Notes: generated from the sequence alone by a model not told the origin. 64,000 nt of DNA from Panonychus citri (GCF_014898815.1 NW_026515541.1:682001-746000); one strand, 5' to 3'; shown: positions 19,719 through 36,257, counted from the stretch's first letter. Numbers and translations are program-made.

Positions 19719-20681
19719 GATTAATTAACTAATTAATTAAGATGAAGCAAGTTCTCAATTAAAAGTAAATAAAAGAAAAGAAAATGAAAACATGTGATTC
19801 TATGAAAATGTAAACAATAATAATTCTCAACTTGAATCGAGCAAAATTAACCTTGTTTAACTTTAAATCAACTCTAATATTTACGCTAATTAGTATTTCA
19901 ATGACAATAGAAACTAATTAATCACAATTTTCACCAATTTAAATAAAATTAAATGATTAAATATTCAATCAAAACAAACTGAATATTAATCAGCTGAAGG
20001 AAAAAATTTCCAATAAAAAATCAACCTTCTCAAAATAGAATCACTTCTTACTTTTAGATAAAAAGAAGTTATATCAATAAAAACATTCCAATTTAAACAC
20101 TAGAATAAGATTAACAAAATTCACAAAATAATTAAAAGTAATTAACTAATGATAGAAATTAGAAAATCAGTTAAATGTAATAAAGAAAAAAATTGTTTCC
20201 AAAAATTGGATTGAACCGCTTAACCTTAAAAAGAATAAATTGTGACCACCAGATGGCGTTTTCTCCAAAAGAGTTAAGTAAATTTGTTAACAGGTGGAGC
20301 TGAGATCATTTTCTTTCAGGTTTTTGTTTGATTTTGATTTTTTTTCTCATTGTTTATGTCGATTTATTTATCAAATTTAGATGTTTAATTAATTTTGTGT
20401 TGTTAAAATTACAATTTATTGTGACCATTTTGTATACAATTAATTTAACACGATTACCTCTGGTTCAGGTGAAAGAGGTTTTATCCGTATTCCAATTGAG
20501 TATAACCCGGGGTATCATCGTTGCGAGTTTGTCAAGAAACAATAGTGGTGGTGGAAGTGATTGTGGAAGCGTGTTAACATCAAGAAGAAGCAAGAGTAAC
20601 AGCAGCAGCAGTAATAGTAATTGTTTCACCAGCAGCAGCCATCAAAATAATTGTAATAAGAAGAACAGTTCGAAAAAGAAG
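19719..20681. other. Divergent promoter region AGK / CK2 alpha
   Basis: The two ATGs are 963 bases apart. The + strand frame is open from 20328 up to the CK2 start but has no ATG, so it is treated as 5' untranslated sequence; it contains AGC/AGT-rich repeats at 20585-20640. Nothing else was recognised. Confidence 0.5.
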
Positions 20682-23010
<2,329 letters not shown>

Positions 23011-26000
23011 TCAAATCCATTACTTTTTCCTTAATATTAATTATTATTATTATTATTGATACCTTTAATCACAAACTCTACACACAAAAAAATACACTTT
23101 CCAAATACCAAGTGTCCATCATGTTAATTGGAAGAATCAATTTTTGATTTACCTTTTTTTGTCCCAATTGTATCAAGATTATCTTTATTTAAACACCACA
23201 ACTACTACAACAACAACAACAACAACTACTACTACTACTACAACTAAAAACAACATCAATTAAGTTGGAAAGAGAAAGTTTGAGAAAAAAGAATCAAATA
23301 TTTCAACGAAAAAGAAATGATTTCATGAAAGAAATACTAATTTGGAAAACGAATCTAAATTGAATTGAGAAGAGAAGGAGAAAAGAGTTGCTAATGTAAA
23401 TTTATCGCATCATCACTGTATACGGAAAATCCAAACAATTAACGAAAAAGAAGAAAGAAAACAACAATCAACTTTTTCTTTTCAATTTTAAGTAAAAAAT
23501 GTTTTTTCTTTAATTTGTTTACACTTGAAAATAAAAAAACATTCAACTCAAAATGTAAATTCTCTCACCAGATGGATCCACTTTTCTGAGAAAAATTGGA
23601 GAATCAAATTTGATTCAATTGTTAATTTCACTTGATTTCCAATCAATTAGATTGAAAAGTAATAGATGATATTCGATGTTCGTCGATCGTTAATCTAAAT
23701 GATTCAACTTAATTATTCTTGGCTTGAATTCTCATTTTGAAATCTCCTGCTGTTCACTTGTTAATCCTCAACTGATTGTTAGCATTAATCAGAAGGAAGA
23801 TGAAGATGAAGATGAAGATGAAGATGATAATGATGATGGCGAATGAGTAAATAGAAAGAGAGAGAGAGAGAGAGAGAGACTGATTTCATCTTCTCAATAT
23901 TGACCCAGTGTCTATGGAGCTTATGTTAATCATAGAAATATAAATATACTGTTATATTGTTTAATCTTCATCACAAACATACAACAAACATCATCCTCCG
24001 ATTATCATCATCATCATCATCTTCATCCTCATCCCTTGAAGTGTAGTGATGAAAAGAGAGTGAAAAATAAAGACTTTGATTCCTAGTGAGTTGTATAAAT
24101 AACTAAAAGTCATTTTCAGCCCTTCCCTGTGTAAAAATGATGATCAAGATGAAGATGATGAGGATGATAATACTGTTGATTATGATGATGATGATGATGA
24201 CGGTGATGATAATGATCGAGTCATGATCAGTTAATATTGTCTTTGTGGCTTATTTGGTTCATTTTGAATCCTAAATCCCTTTTGATATAAGGTAATTTTT
24301 CACAATCCATTTTTTATATGTATGATTATCCAAGTTAATTCAGTTTTTATTGTTGATCACAATTGTGATGATGATGATGATAATTTACCTTTCACTCATT
24401 CACACACAATACAATGTTAATTTAAATCACTTAACTTACCTATGGTAATAATGAGGATCATAAAAACAGTTGATAAGAATTAAATTTGCATAATTTATAG
24501 TCAATTTAACTGAATTAATAGTTAGTTAAATCAATCACCGAGAATCTTAAAATTTCAAGCAATTTTATCATCATCAAGGATCACAATTTAGGTGATGATT
24601 GTTAATCATGATGATGATTGTTTTGTTGATGGTTTAATCTAGTTTTTATTGTTATTATCATCACCATTAAATCAAAATTGTTCAGAAAATTTAATCCCTG
24701 TTGATTGTTTAACTGATCAAATCATGTTAATATTATGGAACAATTAATCTTTGATTTCTCATAATATAATCAAGTAATCATATTGCATCACAACTAAATG
24801 GAAACAATTTACAGAACCAAACTATTATTAGGATGATCAGAAAGTTCTGCACGAAAAATCAATGTTATATTGGGCACGTAATTAAACGCGAACTGTTTGT
24901 TCTAAAAAATTAATCTTTTCTAATTATTAAAACTCATAGTTTTCTGATAGAAAATAATTAAATTAGTTAAAATTTAGAAATTTTTTCTCGGCCAAAAATA
25001 GCGAAGAAAATGGCCTTAAATTATTTTTTTATCGTCGATGCTTTCGACTAAATAAAAAAAGGGTTTAGAATAATGATTTCAATATTTTAAAACTATTAAC
25101 ATAAAATTCGATATTTTCACTTTGATTAGTGAAATTTTCAACAATTAACGAATCACAATTACGGAGAAAATTAAATTCAAAATTTAGTCTTTTTTCCTAG
25201 CAAAATTGAAAATTCATCACGAGATCATGAAATTGTTCATCTACTCAATGGTAAAAAATTTCATTTTCATGAATTTTCAATTTTGCTAGGAAAAAAGACT
25301 AAATTTTGAATTTAATTTTCTCCGTAATTGTGATTCGTTAATTGTTGAAAATTTCACTAATCAAAGTGAAAATATCGAATTTTATGTCAATAGTTTTAAA
25401 ATTATTAAAATCAAAGTTTTAAGGCCATTTTTAGCTCTGCCAAGAGAAGCATTAAAAAATATTTATTTTAGGTCATATTTGTCGCAATTTTTGACCTGGA
25501 AGAAAATTTCCAAAATTTAATTTTTCTAATAATTTTCAATTAGTGCACTCTTAATTTTTATTGTTAAAAAAATTACTTCTCTAAGATTTTAGGTTTAGGT
25601 TTAATTACGTGTTGATTGTTAGCCTTAATTTTCGTGCAAAACTTTCTGATCATCCTAATAATAATAATTTTCCAGCAGAAAATCAACAATTAACTTTGAT
25701 CATCATGACTATAAACAAATAAATCCCAAGCAGAACTTGATTGTTAATCATTATTGTAACATTAATCTATCATCATCTCCACCTTAATCCAATATTAATC
25801 CACCTCCTCCTCTACCACAACCCAACCTCATGGTTTCCAAACCTAATAATGATTAAACCTTAAATTGTCAACTACTAATTAAATTAAATTAACTCTCAAC
25901 AAGAGACAACAGCAACAAAAAACAACGAAAGCTTTAATCTCAGTTGATTGTGAGTATCTAAAGCTCATTGATTAAGTTAATCATTTGCTCAATTTAGTTT

Positions 26001-26661
26001 TATGTTTGTCAATAACAATTATCCAACAAATTACCTAGTTAATTGTTTGAAAACTAAATAAAAGTGATTAAAACGTTAGCACCCTCAACAATTTACCTTT
26101 GCTAATATATAACAGAAATGAGAAAACATTTGAAACGAAATATCTTGAGACGATTTCATCGCCCGAGGCCATGGTGATGTCTAGTCACGATTTTTTCATC
26201 TCTCATCCTTTTCATCCTCATCCTCATCATCTTCATCATCATCATCTCTCTCCGTTTCTCTTTCTATTCTGTTTTTTTGCAAAAATTGTGCCAACCTACC
26301 ATCGGTCACTTGGTTTATCCTCATTGGTTAACTTGTTGTTTCCACTATTGTATAAATAATATTGTTCAAAAGAAACCACGATTAGTTAGTTAATCAACAA
26401 TCAATTGATTGTCTAAGTTAAGACTAGTAACGTTTTTCCATTGATTCGTGATCTTATTAACAAGTTAACTGTCCCCACGTTTACCGCTTGACCAACGCTC
26501 TGGACCATTCACTTGTTATCGTGACTTTTACCTGTTACCGTTAAGGTTACATTAATTATCGTATCAAAAGTTTTCGTTGTTTCCATATAGCTCCCACTTT
26601 CCGCTGACCTTTCACCTCTAACTGGACAACTTACCACAACTACTACGACCATTGCTTGACC
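23011..26661. other. CK2 alpha 3' flank and ETS upstream region
   Basis: Contains simple repeats (ATT, ACA, GATGAA and CATCAT runs at 23200-24390), a GA tract near 23858-23880 and a fold-back element at 24828-25658. A His-rich frame at 26099-26359 is CAT-repeat shadow coding. No further gene is supported. Upstream non-coding exons of the ETS gene may lie here. Confidence 0.5.
24828..25658. mobile_element. 831-bp fold-back MITE, mariner-type ends
   Basis: The two ends are TTAGGATGATCAGAAAGTT and its complement, both flanked by TA. The inverted arms extend for some 350-400 bases on each side of a short centre near 25230-25260, so the RNA would form a very long hairpin. Arms differ by small indels and substitutions. 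There is no coding sequence. TTAGG ends with TA duplication resemble mariner elements. Confidence 0.85.
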
Positions 26662-29600
26662 ATGTTTCAAGATAATTCAATTGCTTCAACTGAATCAGAT
26701 GACTCATCAAATCAGGTTTTCGTTCGTGCCGGTGAGTTTACGTTTCCATTTTTAATCATTTTCTCGTTAATCAACTTTCATTCATTGATTGTAACACTTG
26801 CAAAAACTATTTCATTCATGACTTTTGTTTCATTGATTAAATTGTTTACTACAATGATGATTAGCTAATCAGAGTTTTAATTGTTCTGTGAGAAACAAAA
26901 AATGAAACAAAACTTTTATTATGTAACATGAATTCATTTTGATCAATATTATCAAATGATAATGATCTAGTTGATTGTCATTTAAATCAATCAAAATATT
27001 TTCATTCTATATTATCATTATAACAGTTATGTTAATCATTGTGATTTAGTCACGTGGCTTTTACAATGATGATTAAATGATTACATTGACTTTTATTATG
27101 AAAACATTATGATCACTTGGTTATTATTACTATTCAATTAAAAGTCAACAGGGAGTTTAAACAGCCAAAACAATTTACATTTTAATAATTGATAATATCC
27201 ATTGATTTCAATAATTTACCGTTAATTACAATCAGTAGCAATTAAGTAAACAAAAACTGAGACACCAACCAACCCACAATTGAGCATCAAATCAAATGGT
27301 CAAGCCCAATAACATAACAGTAATAAAAACAAGCCTCACCTTGAAAACTGAATCAAAGCAAAAGCAAATGCCCAACAATCAACAAATCACCAATTAAATC
27401 ACAATTAAAACAGTCAAACCATAAACAGTAACAACCAAAACAATCAAAGTTAAAAGAAAGGGTAAAAAGTGAAAAATTGAATCTCGAGCAAACGAAGCCC
27501 AATAAACCAACATGAACCCACAGAAACAATCAGTAAATTGTTACAATTTGGTCAACACAGAAAAAGATACAGAAACTTGCAGAGGAAATAGTTTTCCTTT
27601 AACCGGACATTAAAACAATATCCTTTACATAAGATGAATTGATTAAAGGCGAATCCACACCCAGAAGCCTTGAAGGTGAGTCGTGCTTCTGTGGAAGCAC
27701 AAGGATTCCCATCATCATCTTAATCTCCATCCTCATCCTCATCTCCAACTATGAGCCGCACCTTATTTCTATCCATGACTCCCTCTCTCTTTCTCTCTCG
27801 AAGACGATTTCTCATCATCATCAACTTCATCTACCAAAGAATTAACTATAACCTTGCTGCCCACTTGCTCTTAATCATCTCCATCTAATCAAACGACTAT
27901 TTAGGTTTTCGAAAGAGAGAAAAGAAAAGAAAAACTTTTTTTCTCTTCTCTTCTTATTATAATCGACATTCTGTGTAAATTATAATTCTAATCAAGATGA
28001 TAATCTAAAATTCATCATCAATTGCATCAATTGCTTCTGTGTCCGTTTTCACAAGCTAATCAACTGAGTAACATTTTCTACTTTCTCCAAATTGTAATAG
28101 TAACTCTCCATATTGTCCACACCTTAAAAGCCCTCAGGGCAAAGTCGTGACATTGGTAAGCAACAATTTCAACTGCTCACCCGCCGCCAGAAATAAACCT
28201 CCCTCTCTCCAATCATTCATTCATTATTAACTATTATTTCATGAGACTATATTTTCACATGATAATCATCAACAAATCATCATAATTATCAACATCAACT
28301 CATTTTATCAATTCTAATACTAACCTTTTAAACAATCAATTGAATTTATTACAATCAACTGATGAATATAAGTTACAATTATCATTAAGGAATTTGTGTT
28401 CCATTCTCACAACAATTAACTTTACTCCAAAATCTCACTCAACAGAAACAATTAACACTCAATCTCAGGTGATCATCGTTCTCATTGGTGGAGTAACAAT
28501 TTAATCACTTTGCAAATCAATCTCATTACACAGTCAAAATCCATGGAAGAGATTAAAGTTAATCCATAACTTTTACTCACTTTTTTTATCCTTTTTCCTT
28601 AGACCCATATCTTTGGGACTTTGGTGACATAAACAAATGGCTGGATTGGATTGAGAAAGCTTTCCTAATCCCGTCGATGATTAATAAATCATATTTCCCT
28701 GACAATGGACCTCAACTGTGTTCAATGAATTATTATGATTTTGCCAATATTGTCAACGATAAAGAGACAGCAAAGATTTTGTTTGACAATTTAAATCATT
28801 ATAAAAGAGGTTAGAACTTTTTTTCCCTCCTCTCCACCACAAAATCGACAATCAATTTACCACCCCACTCCACCATTCCACCCACTCTCCATCACCTTGT
28901 CACCATCATCATCATTTATCATCATTCACACTCTCTGAATATCCGATTACATTAACAATTTGCATTCTCACATTTACTTTTTTTCACCTTTCAATCTGAT
29001 TGTTAATTCAAATCATGGATTCCAAATGAATCTTCAATTATCCTACTCAACAATTAACTTCCCTCTGACGACTTAACAATTATCCAACTAATTTGATTCC
29101 TTATTAGATTAGATTAACAAAAATTAACCCTCTTAATCTGTTAACATTTATTAGATTATCGAAACTTTTTTAATTACTTAATTATTAATTACTAATTGTC
29201 TATCTCTTATTTAGCCTGCGGACATCATGTTGATGATGATGAAGATGATTTAATTGATTGGATAATTTGTGAATTCCTTATTAGATTAGATTAACAAAAA
29301 TTAACCCTCTTAATCTGTTAACATTTATTAGATTATCGAAACTTTTTTAATTACTTAATTATTAATTACTAATTGTCTATCTCTTATTTAGCCTGCGGAC
29401 ATCATGTTGATGATGATGAAGATGATTTAATTGATTGGATAATTTGTGATGATAGTTCAGGTATGTTGATGTTAATTTAAATCAAAATTTAATCACTAAC
29501 ACAGTTAACAATTAAAACAATCAGTTATCGTAACAATTTTATATAATCAATGAAAACAATATTAACACCAAGACACAACAATTAACTTTTTCCATCACCA

Positions 29601-32600
29601 ATTTGATTAAAAAATCAAATCCCCTTAAAGGTTAATTAATCATTTTCAGAGATTTAATTTGTTTCTATTAAAATTGATTGTTCATCTTTAATCAATGAAT
29701 TAACATTCAATGTAAACAGCAATTAAAACAATCAATATATCATTGATTATTAAAGTGAAACCATCTCAATGTAATGTCATTAGATAAGTGAAATATTTAA
29801 TCATAATTAACTAACTAAAGGTTAAAATATGATTTACATTAATACAACAATATAGCCAAACAATCAACTGCCTCCGGTAATCAATGTTTAACTTAATCAT
29901 CATCAAGAAGCAATTGAAATTGTCCATGGGTGCGGAGTCACGATTGTTACCAAATTCAAAGGCCACTTTTTGATATCGACGGAAGCTCTGAATTTAAGCC
30001 CGGATTTTCAACTAATTTCAACTAATCACATTCATTTGCTTCTTAATCATCATCTCTTCTTGATGTTGTCCACTATTATAATTAACTAGTTTCCATTATG
30101 ATCACAATTATGATCACAATCTAGAGGACTGATTGTTGTTGATTGTTGCCCTACCCAGAAAAGTACAAATTTCTAATCGAGTTGATCATTTGCTTGATTA
30201 TTATTTTGTTCTGATTAACAATTAACAATCGTGATGGGATCTTTAATCATCACGATTTTGATTACTCCTACCTGATGATTATAAATACTATTTGAATCAT
30301 AAAGGTACAATTAATTGTTTAATTATTGGATTCATCTTGCGAGAAATTTACCTTGATAATGTAACTAATATTACAATCAACGATTGATTAACTTAGTTTA
30401 TCATTTGTTGTTGTTGATTAAAGTTTTTTTATATCAACATGAGGATTACATTTGAGCTTCAACAATTTAATCTCGTTTGAGAATCAAGTTTAATTGTTAA
30501 TTAAAGGGAATCAAAATGGTGATTTGTTGATATAATTGTCACTGTTTGATCATTTTAATCATTATCACTCTGATTATCATGACTATTTATCAGCTGATTA
30601 TTGATTAAAGTGTAAACAATAAACAATCATAACAGTGTTATTATTACAATGGTTATTGCCCCTTGACCTTAGTCACAATCAATTACAATCAAATGATCAC
30701 AATGGATGTAAATTATCATAATGATGATAATAAAATGAAACACACTCCCAACAATTGACTTAATCATCATCATCATTGGGGGTGATTTAGGTTAATGTTT
30801 ATAGTGAAAAGTTTGCCAGGGTGGGAGAGGTAAATTCAGTCATCATCATCCTCGGTGGGAGTTTGAGTGGGAGTGAATGATAAAATGCTGGAAACAATAA
30901 GGAATCAGGATCAGAATTGGTTCCTTGATTATTGATAAATTAAATCGTTATTAGGCCTTTTAAATTGTGGCTTTAATGATGAAACCTTTTACTTTTTTTC
31001 TCTCGCAATATGATTGATAATTTATGAGATTGAATTAATTACCATTCAGTTTATTTTGATACTTAAAACTTTGCATAGATTGACATTGATTGTCTTGTTA
31101 ATTCCCATTCTCATCTCTTATTCACATAATTAAGATTAAATCTAATCTTCAACACAATTCAATTTCTTTTGAATAATCAACGAGCAACAACAATAAAACA
31201 GATCAAACAATGAGCTCGAAAAAAAAGGATTCATGTTAATGTGACACTTGAACGATTCTCATCTGAATTCATCATCTTTTATCATCCTCATCAATATATA
31301 GAAAAGATAATTATCTGAGTGAATGTTAATCATCAAAGATTTAATCCCATGTTAATCAATTCAGTTAAGATCAATATCGGAATCGGAATCACAAAGAATA
31401 GGCAATTAATCAAATGTTATTTTTGAAGGGATGATGATGATGATAAAGAAGCAAAGTTGACAAGGATTACCTTTTATCTTTATAGGAGAATCGAGAATCT
31501 CTTTTATTACCTTTTCTTTATTCAGAACATTTTATCTGATCTATAGATGGAGAAGATGAAGATGATGATGAGAGGGATGAGGAAGATTAAGTGAGAGAAA
31601 TGAAGAGATTGCGCTTTGATATTATTATCGATATAGTTCTGAATATATTGTTGACCATTTTCTGTGATTCGTTCAACCAATTAACTTGAGTTCCTACGGA
31701 AGCGAAACACAGACTTGCCAACATCCTTTTCCGCTTTAATCATCATCATTATTATTTTCATCATTATCGTCATCATCTTCTTACACTTTCCTTTTCCTTT
31801 TCCTTATCAGAATCATTGTCTTACTTTACTTTCTCTATCATAATTTTTGTTTCTCTCCAACAAATGAAAATTTAATTTCACCTTTTTCCGCATTTACGGG
31901 ACAACATTTTTAACACTCTTTTTCCGGTTCCGTGTACAAATCGTCTAATCGCTTTTACCGTTATTATTACTTCATCTTTCCACTTTCACTTTTCATCTTC
32001 TTCCTCTTTCTTTGTCCACTCTCTCTCTCTCTTTAACTCTCTCTTACCTCCGAATAGTTTTATTATTAGGGTTAACCCTCTCTCTCGCTCTTCATCAATA
32101 ACTTCCGCTTCTAAAGTGACCTGAAACTTGTTCCAAAATGATCTATACCGGAACAAAAGCAAATTATCAAGTCTCTGGAAACTTTTCTACATCCGGTTCG
32201 TCACTTTTCACCTTGATTTCTTTAAATGTTTATCTTTTACCTGGTTGATTTAATTTAGTTCATTTTAATTTCTCTGTAAAGTGATTATATGTTTTCATTG
32301 GTTTATTCCTCTTGTGGTTAAGTTAATTGTTGGAAGTGTTTTTTGCTCTCCATCTAATTGTTTATCTTTCTCTGTTTCTTTTTTCCTCTTTCTTCGTAAT
32401 TCCTAATTGTGTTTAGATGGCACTTATACAGAATCTTCGAGGAAAAGTAACTGGACTTCTCCTCTAAATGTTCAATCACTCAATTCGAGTCCCAGTTTCA
32501 GCGAAGCCCAAAATAGTCCAACTTCCGGTACAATCAGTTTAATCAATCAATCAACATCATCTTCTTCACCAACAACAACAACAATCAAATCAGCTCATGA

Positions 32601-35036
32601 TTATTTCTCATCATCATTAGGTTTCAATCATGTTATGGTTAACGGTAATTCTGGAACTGGAGTAACAAAAGTTAACGGTAATAATAATTCACCAGCAAAT
32701 GATCAAAAGTCAACATCAAATCAAGGTGAGTTCCGATAGAATCATGAATAATCTTGAAACCACAAGAATCTGAGAATAGTTAACATGATGAAACATGTAA
32801 ATCAGAGGAAAAATTTAACATCTAAAATGGACATGATTGATTCATGATGAAATTTAACGAATCAATTTATTATATAAATGATTCTGTTTCATTCTGATCC
32901 CATGGTGATCTTTATTCATGAATAAATTTCCGATATATATTGAGTTGATTGTTGAGCATCTATTCAATGGTTGTATTGACAATTTGATGACAATTGTGAT
33001 AAAATGTTTACGATGATATTGGAAAAGTTCATGGTAAATGAAATCAAAGGAATAACTCAGAGTAAGAGATTCAGATTCCCTGCTGAGTGTTGAGCCTATT
33101 CAGTTTTCACCTTTATTTTTGCTTCATCTTTGGTGATTCATTGAAATCCTCTTATGAAAATGTAATCATTTCAGATAAATGATCATCATCATTCAATGTT
33201 ATCTTGGTGATTTTAATGAACATGATGATTATCATGAAATTACTGAGATTTGAAAAAATTGAGATGAAATTTTGTCAACGAGTAAATATTTATCCGATAA
33301 AGTTTAGTTAACTTATCCTAATGGATTTAAATTGTTCACTTGATTTTTGATCGTTTAATTTAATCAGATCTCTATGGTCAATTGTAAAGTCCATTATTCA
33401 GGATGAACAAAAAGTTATCATCATCAATCATGATAATCTTCACACTGAATCTTTCATCTATGGAACATGAATTCTTAGATTCAAATTGTTACCTTTTCTT
33501 TTCAATCAGTTTCAATCAATGAATTGATAAGTTAATTTACATGATCAACTTGTTAACAATTTAAATTTACTTGTTTCATGATGGGATTTAAATTGTTTTA
33601 CAATTTTACAAATCAAATCGGCGGTCAATTTGTTTTTCACAATCTCAATATCAAATTGTAATCAATTGAGATCATTACTTATGGTTGACAATTTAATTTT
33701 AATCAGTTTTTTATCAATCACTTGAGAAGATTAATTGAATCGCTTTTTTAGTCTAAACAATCAGATAGAAATAATCATCCTCGAATTAGATTAATCAATA
33801 ACTTGGAGTTTGTATTATCATGAAAAAGTTTTTTCTTTCTATTGTTTTCCAATCTGATATTGAATTCGAAGGAGAGAATTGATAAACTGATGAGGAATCA
33901 CTTGAGTTAATCTTCTTTGGTCATCTTATCATCTCCATCATCATCTCACTCATTTATATCCTAGATGACCAATGGTCTTATGCTGAGAGTTAATTAAATG
34001 ACCATCACGTCGAGTGATTCAATCATGTTTCGCATTGAGAAGTGAAAATGGTTGATTAGAAAAGTTTTTCTCTAATCGATTTTGTTTCGTTCTTTTTTTC
34101 CAATCAACAATTTACTTGGAAAATTTAATCATGATCCATAATTAATTGTTCACAATCAATTTAGATTCATACAATATCCTAACTTCAGCAAGTACAAGAT
34201 TCACATCGCAAGGTAATAATATGAAACAATTAACTTTAATTATCAATGAATGATTGTTGCATGAATCGATTGATAAAAACAAGACCACAATTAACTTTGT
34301 CTTAATCAATTAGCATGAATTAGATTTACAAACTCAATAGTTAAATTAATTAGTTTACTTTTCAATTGCATGTCATAAATTGTTGATTGTTACAATCAGT
34401 TAATCTTTTCCATTGTCAATCTGATTAACAGGTAGTGGACAAATTCAATTGTGGCAATTTTTACTTGAACTTTTATCGGACAACAATTCAAATTGTATCG
34501 CTTGGGAGGGTAACAATGGAGAGTTCAAATTAACGGATCCGGATGAGGTCGCCCGCCGGTGGGGTGAACGGAAGAGTAAACCAAACATGAATTACGATAA
34601 ATTGTCACGAGCACTTCGATATTATTACGATAAAAATATAATGACCAAAGTCCACGGTAAAAGGTATGCGTACAAATTTGACTTCCATGGTTTGGCTCAA
34701 GCCTGTCAACCAAATCCCACCGAGTCTTCACCCGCCAGCTACAAGTATCAATCGGAACTTTTATTAACACCAACGGCTGCTTATCACGCTCATGCAAGTA
34801 AACTCAACTCTTACCTGGCTGCAGGAGCAGCGGCGAGAAATGCAAATGTTAATCATCACCAAAATCACCACCATCATCATCATCATCCCTCACTGTTCAC
34901 TGGTCCACCTTATTGGTCAACGGCGGCGGCGACCAACTCATGTAATCCTCTTTACACCGCATCAATTGGACACCATCATCATCCTCATCATCACCACCAC
35001 CATAGAGCCAATTCATTGGGATCTTATTATGCTTGA
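26662..35036 (+). CDS. ERG/FLI-family ETS transcription factor
   Basis: Exons 26662-26731, 28603-28809, 29392-29460, 32417-32725, 34165-34212 and 34432-35036 join in constant phase to 435 residues. The second exon holds a Pointed (SAM) domain ([20 protein letters not shown]). The last holds the ETS domain ([70 protein letters not shown]). The sequence before the ETS domain ([12 protein letters not shown]) and the tail ending LGSYYA follow vertebrate ERG/FLI1. The tail is His-rich from CAT repeats. Expected role: nuclear DNA-binding regulator at GGAA sites, in flies represented by Ets65A/Ets21C. A second start exon exists at 32138. Pieces of this gene were copied to 10.2 and 38.8 kb. Confidence 0.92.
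29096..29449 (+). repeat. 177-bp perfect tandem duplication covering an ETS exon
   Basis: Two adjacent copies (29096-29272 and 29273-29449) look identical. Each has the AG acceptor and most of the [12 protein letters not shown] exon. Only the second copy keeps the GT donor (29461). Using the first acceptor without splicing out would reach a stop within the repeat. Confidence 0.9.
32138..32195 (+). promoter_or_regulatory. Candidate alternative first exon of the ETS gene
   Basis: ATG at 32138 opens [19 protein letters not shown] and ends in phase 1 at G|GTTCGT, so it would join the 32417 exon in frame. That would give an isoform without the Pointed domain. The donor is weaker than consensus. 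ERG/FLI genes are known to use internal promoters. The CT-rich region just upstream (32015-32100) could be its promoter. Confidence 0.45.
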
Positions 35037-35822
35037 AATCATTTGGCAATCATCAGTTTATCAGTTATTCATTTTCTTAGTATTATTACAAAAGTTTTCA
35101 TCATTTCCGTTTCCGTTTTTTTTCATCTCTTTTTGTTTCTTCCTTGTGGGTCGGGATGATTGCAATTAGTTAATTACGATTACTACTATTTAACTTAATT
35201 CTTTTTTGAACAATCAACCATTCAGGTGCTTTTTTATATTTGTAAAAAGTTACACTGACTGTTAATCACCTAAACACAATTAACTAATCACAGCATCATA
35301 TTAAAATCAGTCATATTAATCATTAATTATGTTTCATGACTGTAAATTAATTATAAGTAAAAATAAAATTTAAACAATCGCCTGATTTTTTAATTATGAT
35401 ATTTATTAAAAGTTTACAAATTAACAAACAATCTGTTTAATTAGTTCAAGAAAAGTACGTTTTACAATTGAACAAATTAATACAAAAGCTAATTTATTAA
35501 ATTAACATTTGAAGAGTAGATAATTGATTAAAAAGTTAACTATGATTAAATTAACATTCTATATCTAGGCAAAATACGGATAATATGATTGAATTGTTTC
35601 GCTCCGTCTACAATCAAGAATGAGACAAATATTGAAATGATGATTAAGTGCAACAATTAATTAATCCTCGAGACATCTATTGACCTCGATAAGCACTTGC
35701 AGTATCGAGTCCAAGTGTTAAAATGGATCCAAGATTTGCAATTAAGATATAGCGCGAAATACAAACTAGGAAATTCAATTTTTTTCTTTTCTTTCAATTA
35801 ATCATAATTATCATTGGAACAG
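35037..35822. other. ETS 3' flank and edge of the right-hand repeat block
   Basis: No gene. From about 35640 the sequence becomes 3' flank of the neurophysin copy on the - strand, with the TATTTCGCGCTAT segment at 35745-35760 shared with 5353 and 9368. Confidence 0.5.
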
Positions 35823-36257
35823 TTAAACTGTAATTTTATGCGAAGATTGTGAATCAAAGATACGTTGAAGTGATTCATCAGCAGTTGGTGTGCCATTTTC
35901 ACAGGTTAAATCATTGAAACATCCTCCTGAAATTTAGGAAACAATTAAAATGATCAAGAGAAGGAGAGATGAAAACAAATGTTAATTAAACACCCGAAGT
36001 TTAAACCACAACAAACATTTGAATTGACACAATGACCTTTGTTACCTGGACCACAACGAAGACACTGTTGAAGTAATTGAATGAAAACAATTAAATTAAT
36101 GAAATTACAATCAAGAACAAAACAATTAACTCACTTCTCTCATATGGTCAATGTCACCATGAGATCTTTTCCCTCCGGGTGGACAATTAGTGATGAAACA
36201 AGCTTCATCGAGGTGGAAATTAATGAGGAAAGTTAGTAAAATAAACGAGGCTAACAT
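35823..36257 (-). pseudogene. Internally deleted inotocin/neurophysin copy
   Basis: Exon 1 (36257-36135) is intact, with signal peptide and CFITNCPPGGKR. Exon 2 starts at 36064 (CLRCGPGNKGHCVNSNVCCG) but after FGCLIN it jumps at about 35985 into the middle of intron 2. The bases ATGTTAATT fit both sides. This removes about half of neurophysin including the exon 2 donor. Exon 3 (35926-35823) is complete (CFNDLTCENGTPTADES... to TAA). The TATA box TATAAATA is retained upstream near 36305. It could still yield a nonapeptide if the fused RNA is stable, but neurophysin is destroyed. Confidence 0.75.

Noticed and set aside
20328..20681. N-terminal extension of CK2 alpha
   Set aside because: The frame is open but has no ATG before 20682, and CK2 alpha homologues begin shortly before the VNTHRP block.
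26099..26359. His-rich protein upstream of the ETS gene
   Set aside because: The histidines come from CATCAT repeats; no splice site links it to the ETS exons in frame that I could support.
34525..34797. Antisense ORF over the ETS exon
   Set aside because: Runs opposite a strongly conserved DNA-binding domain; explained by codon bias of the sense strand.
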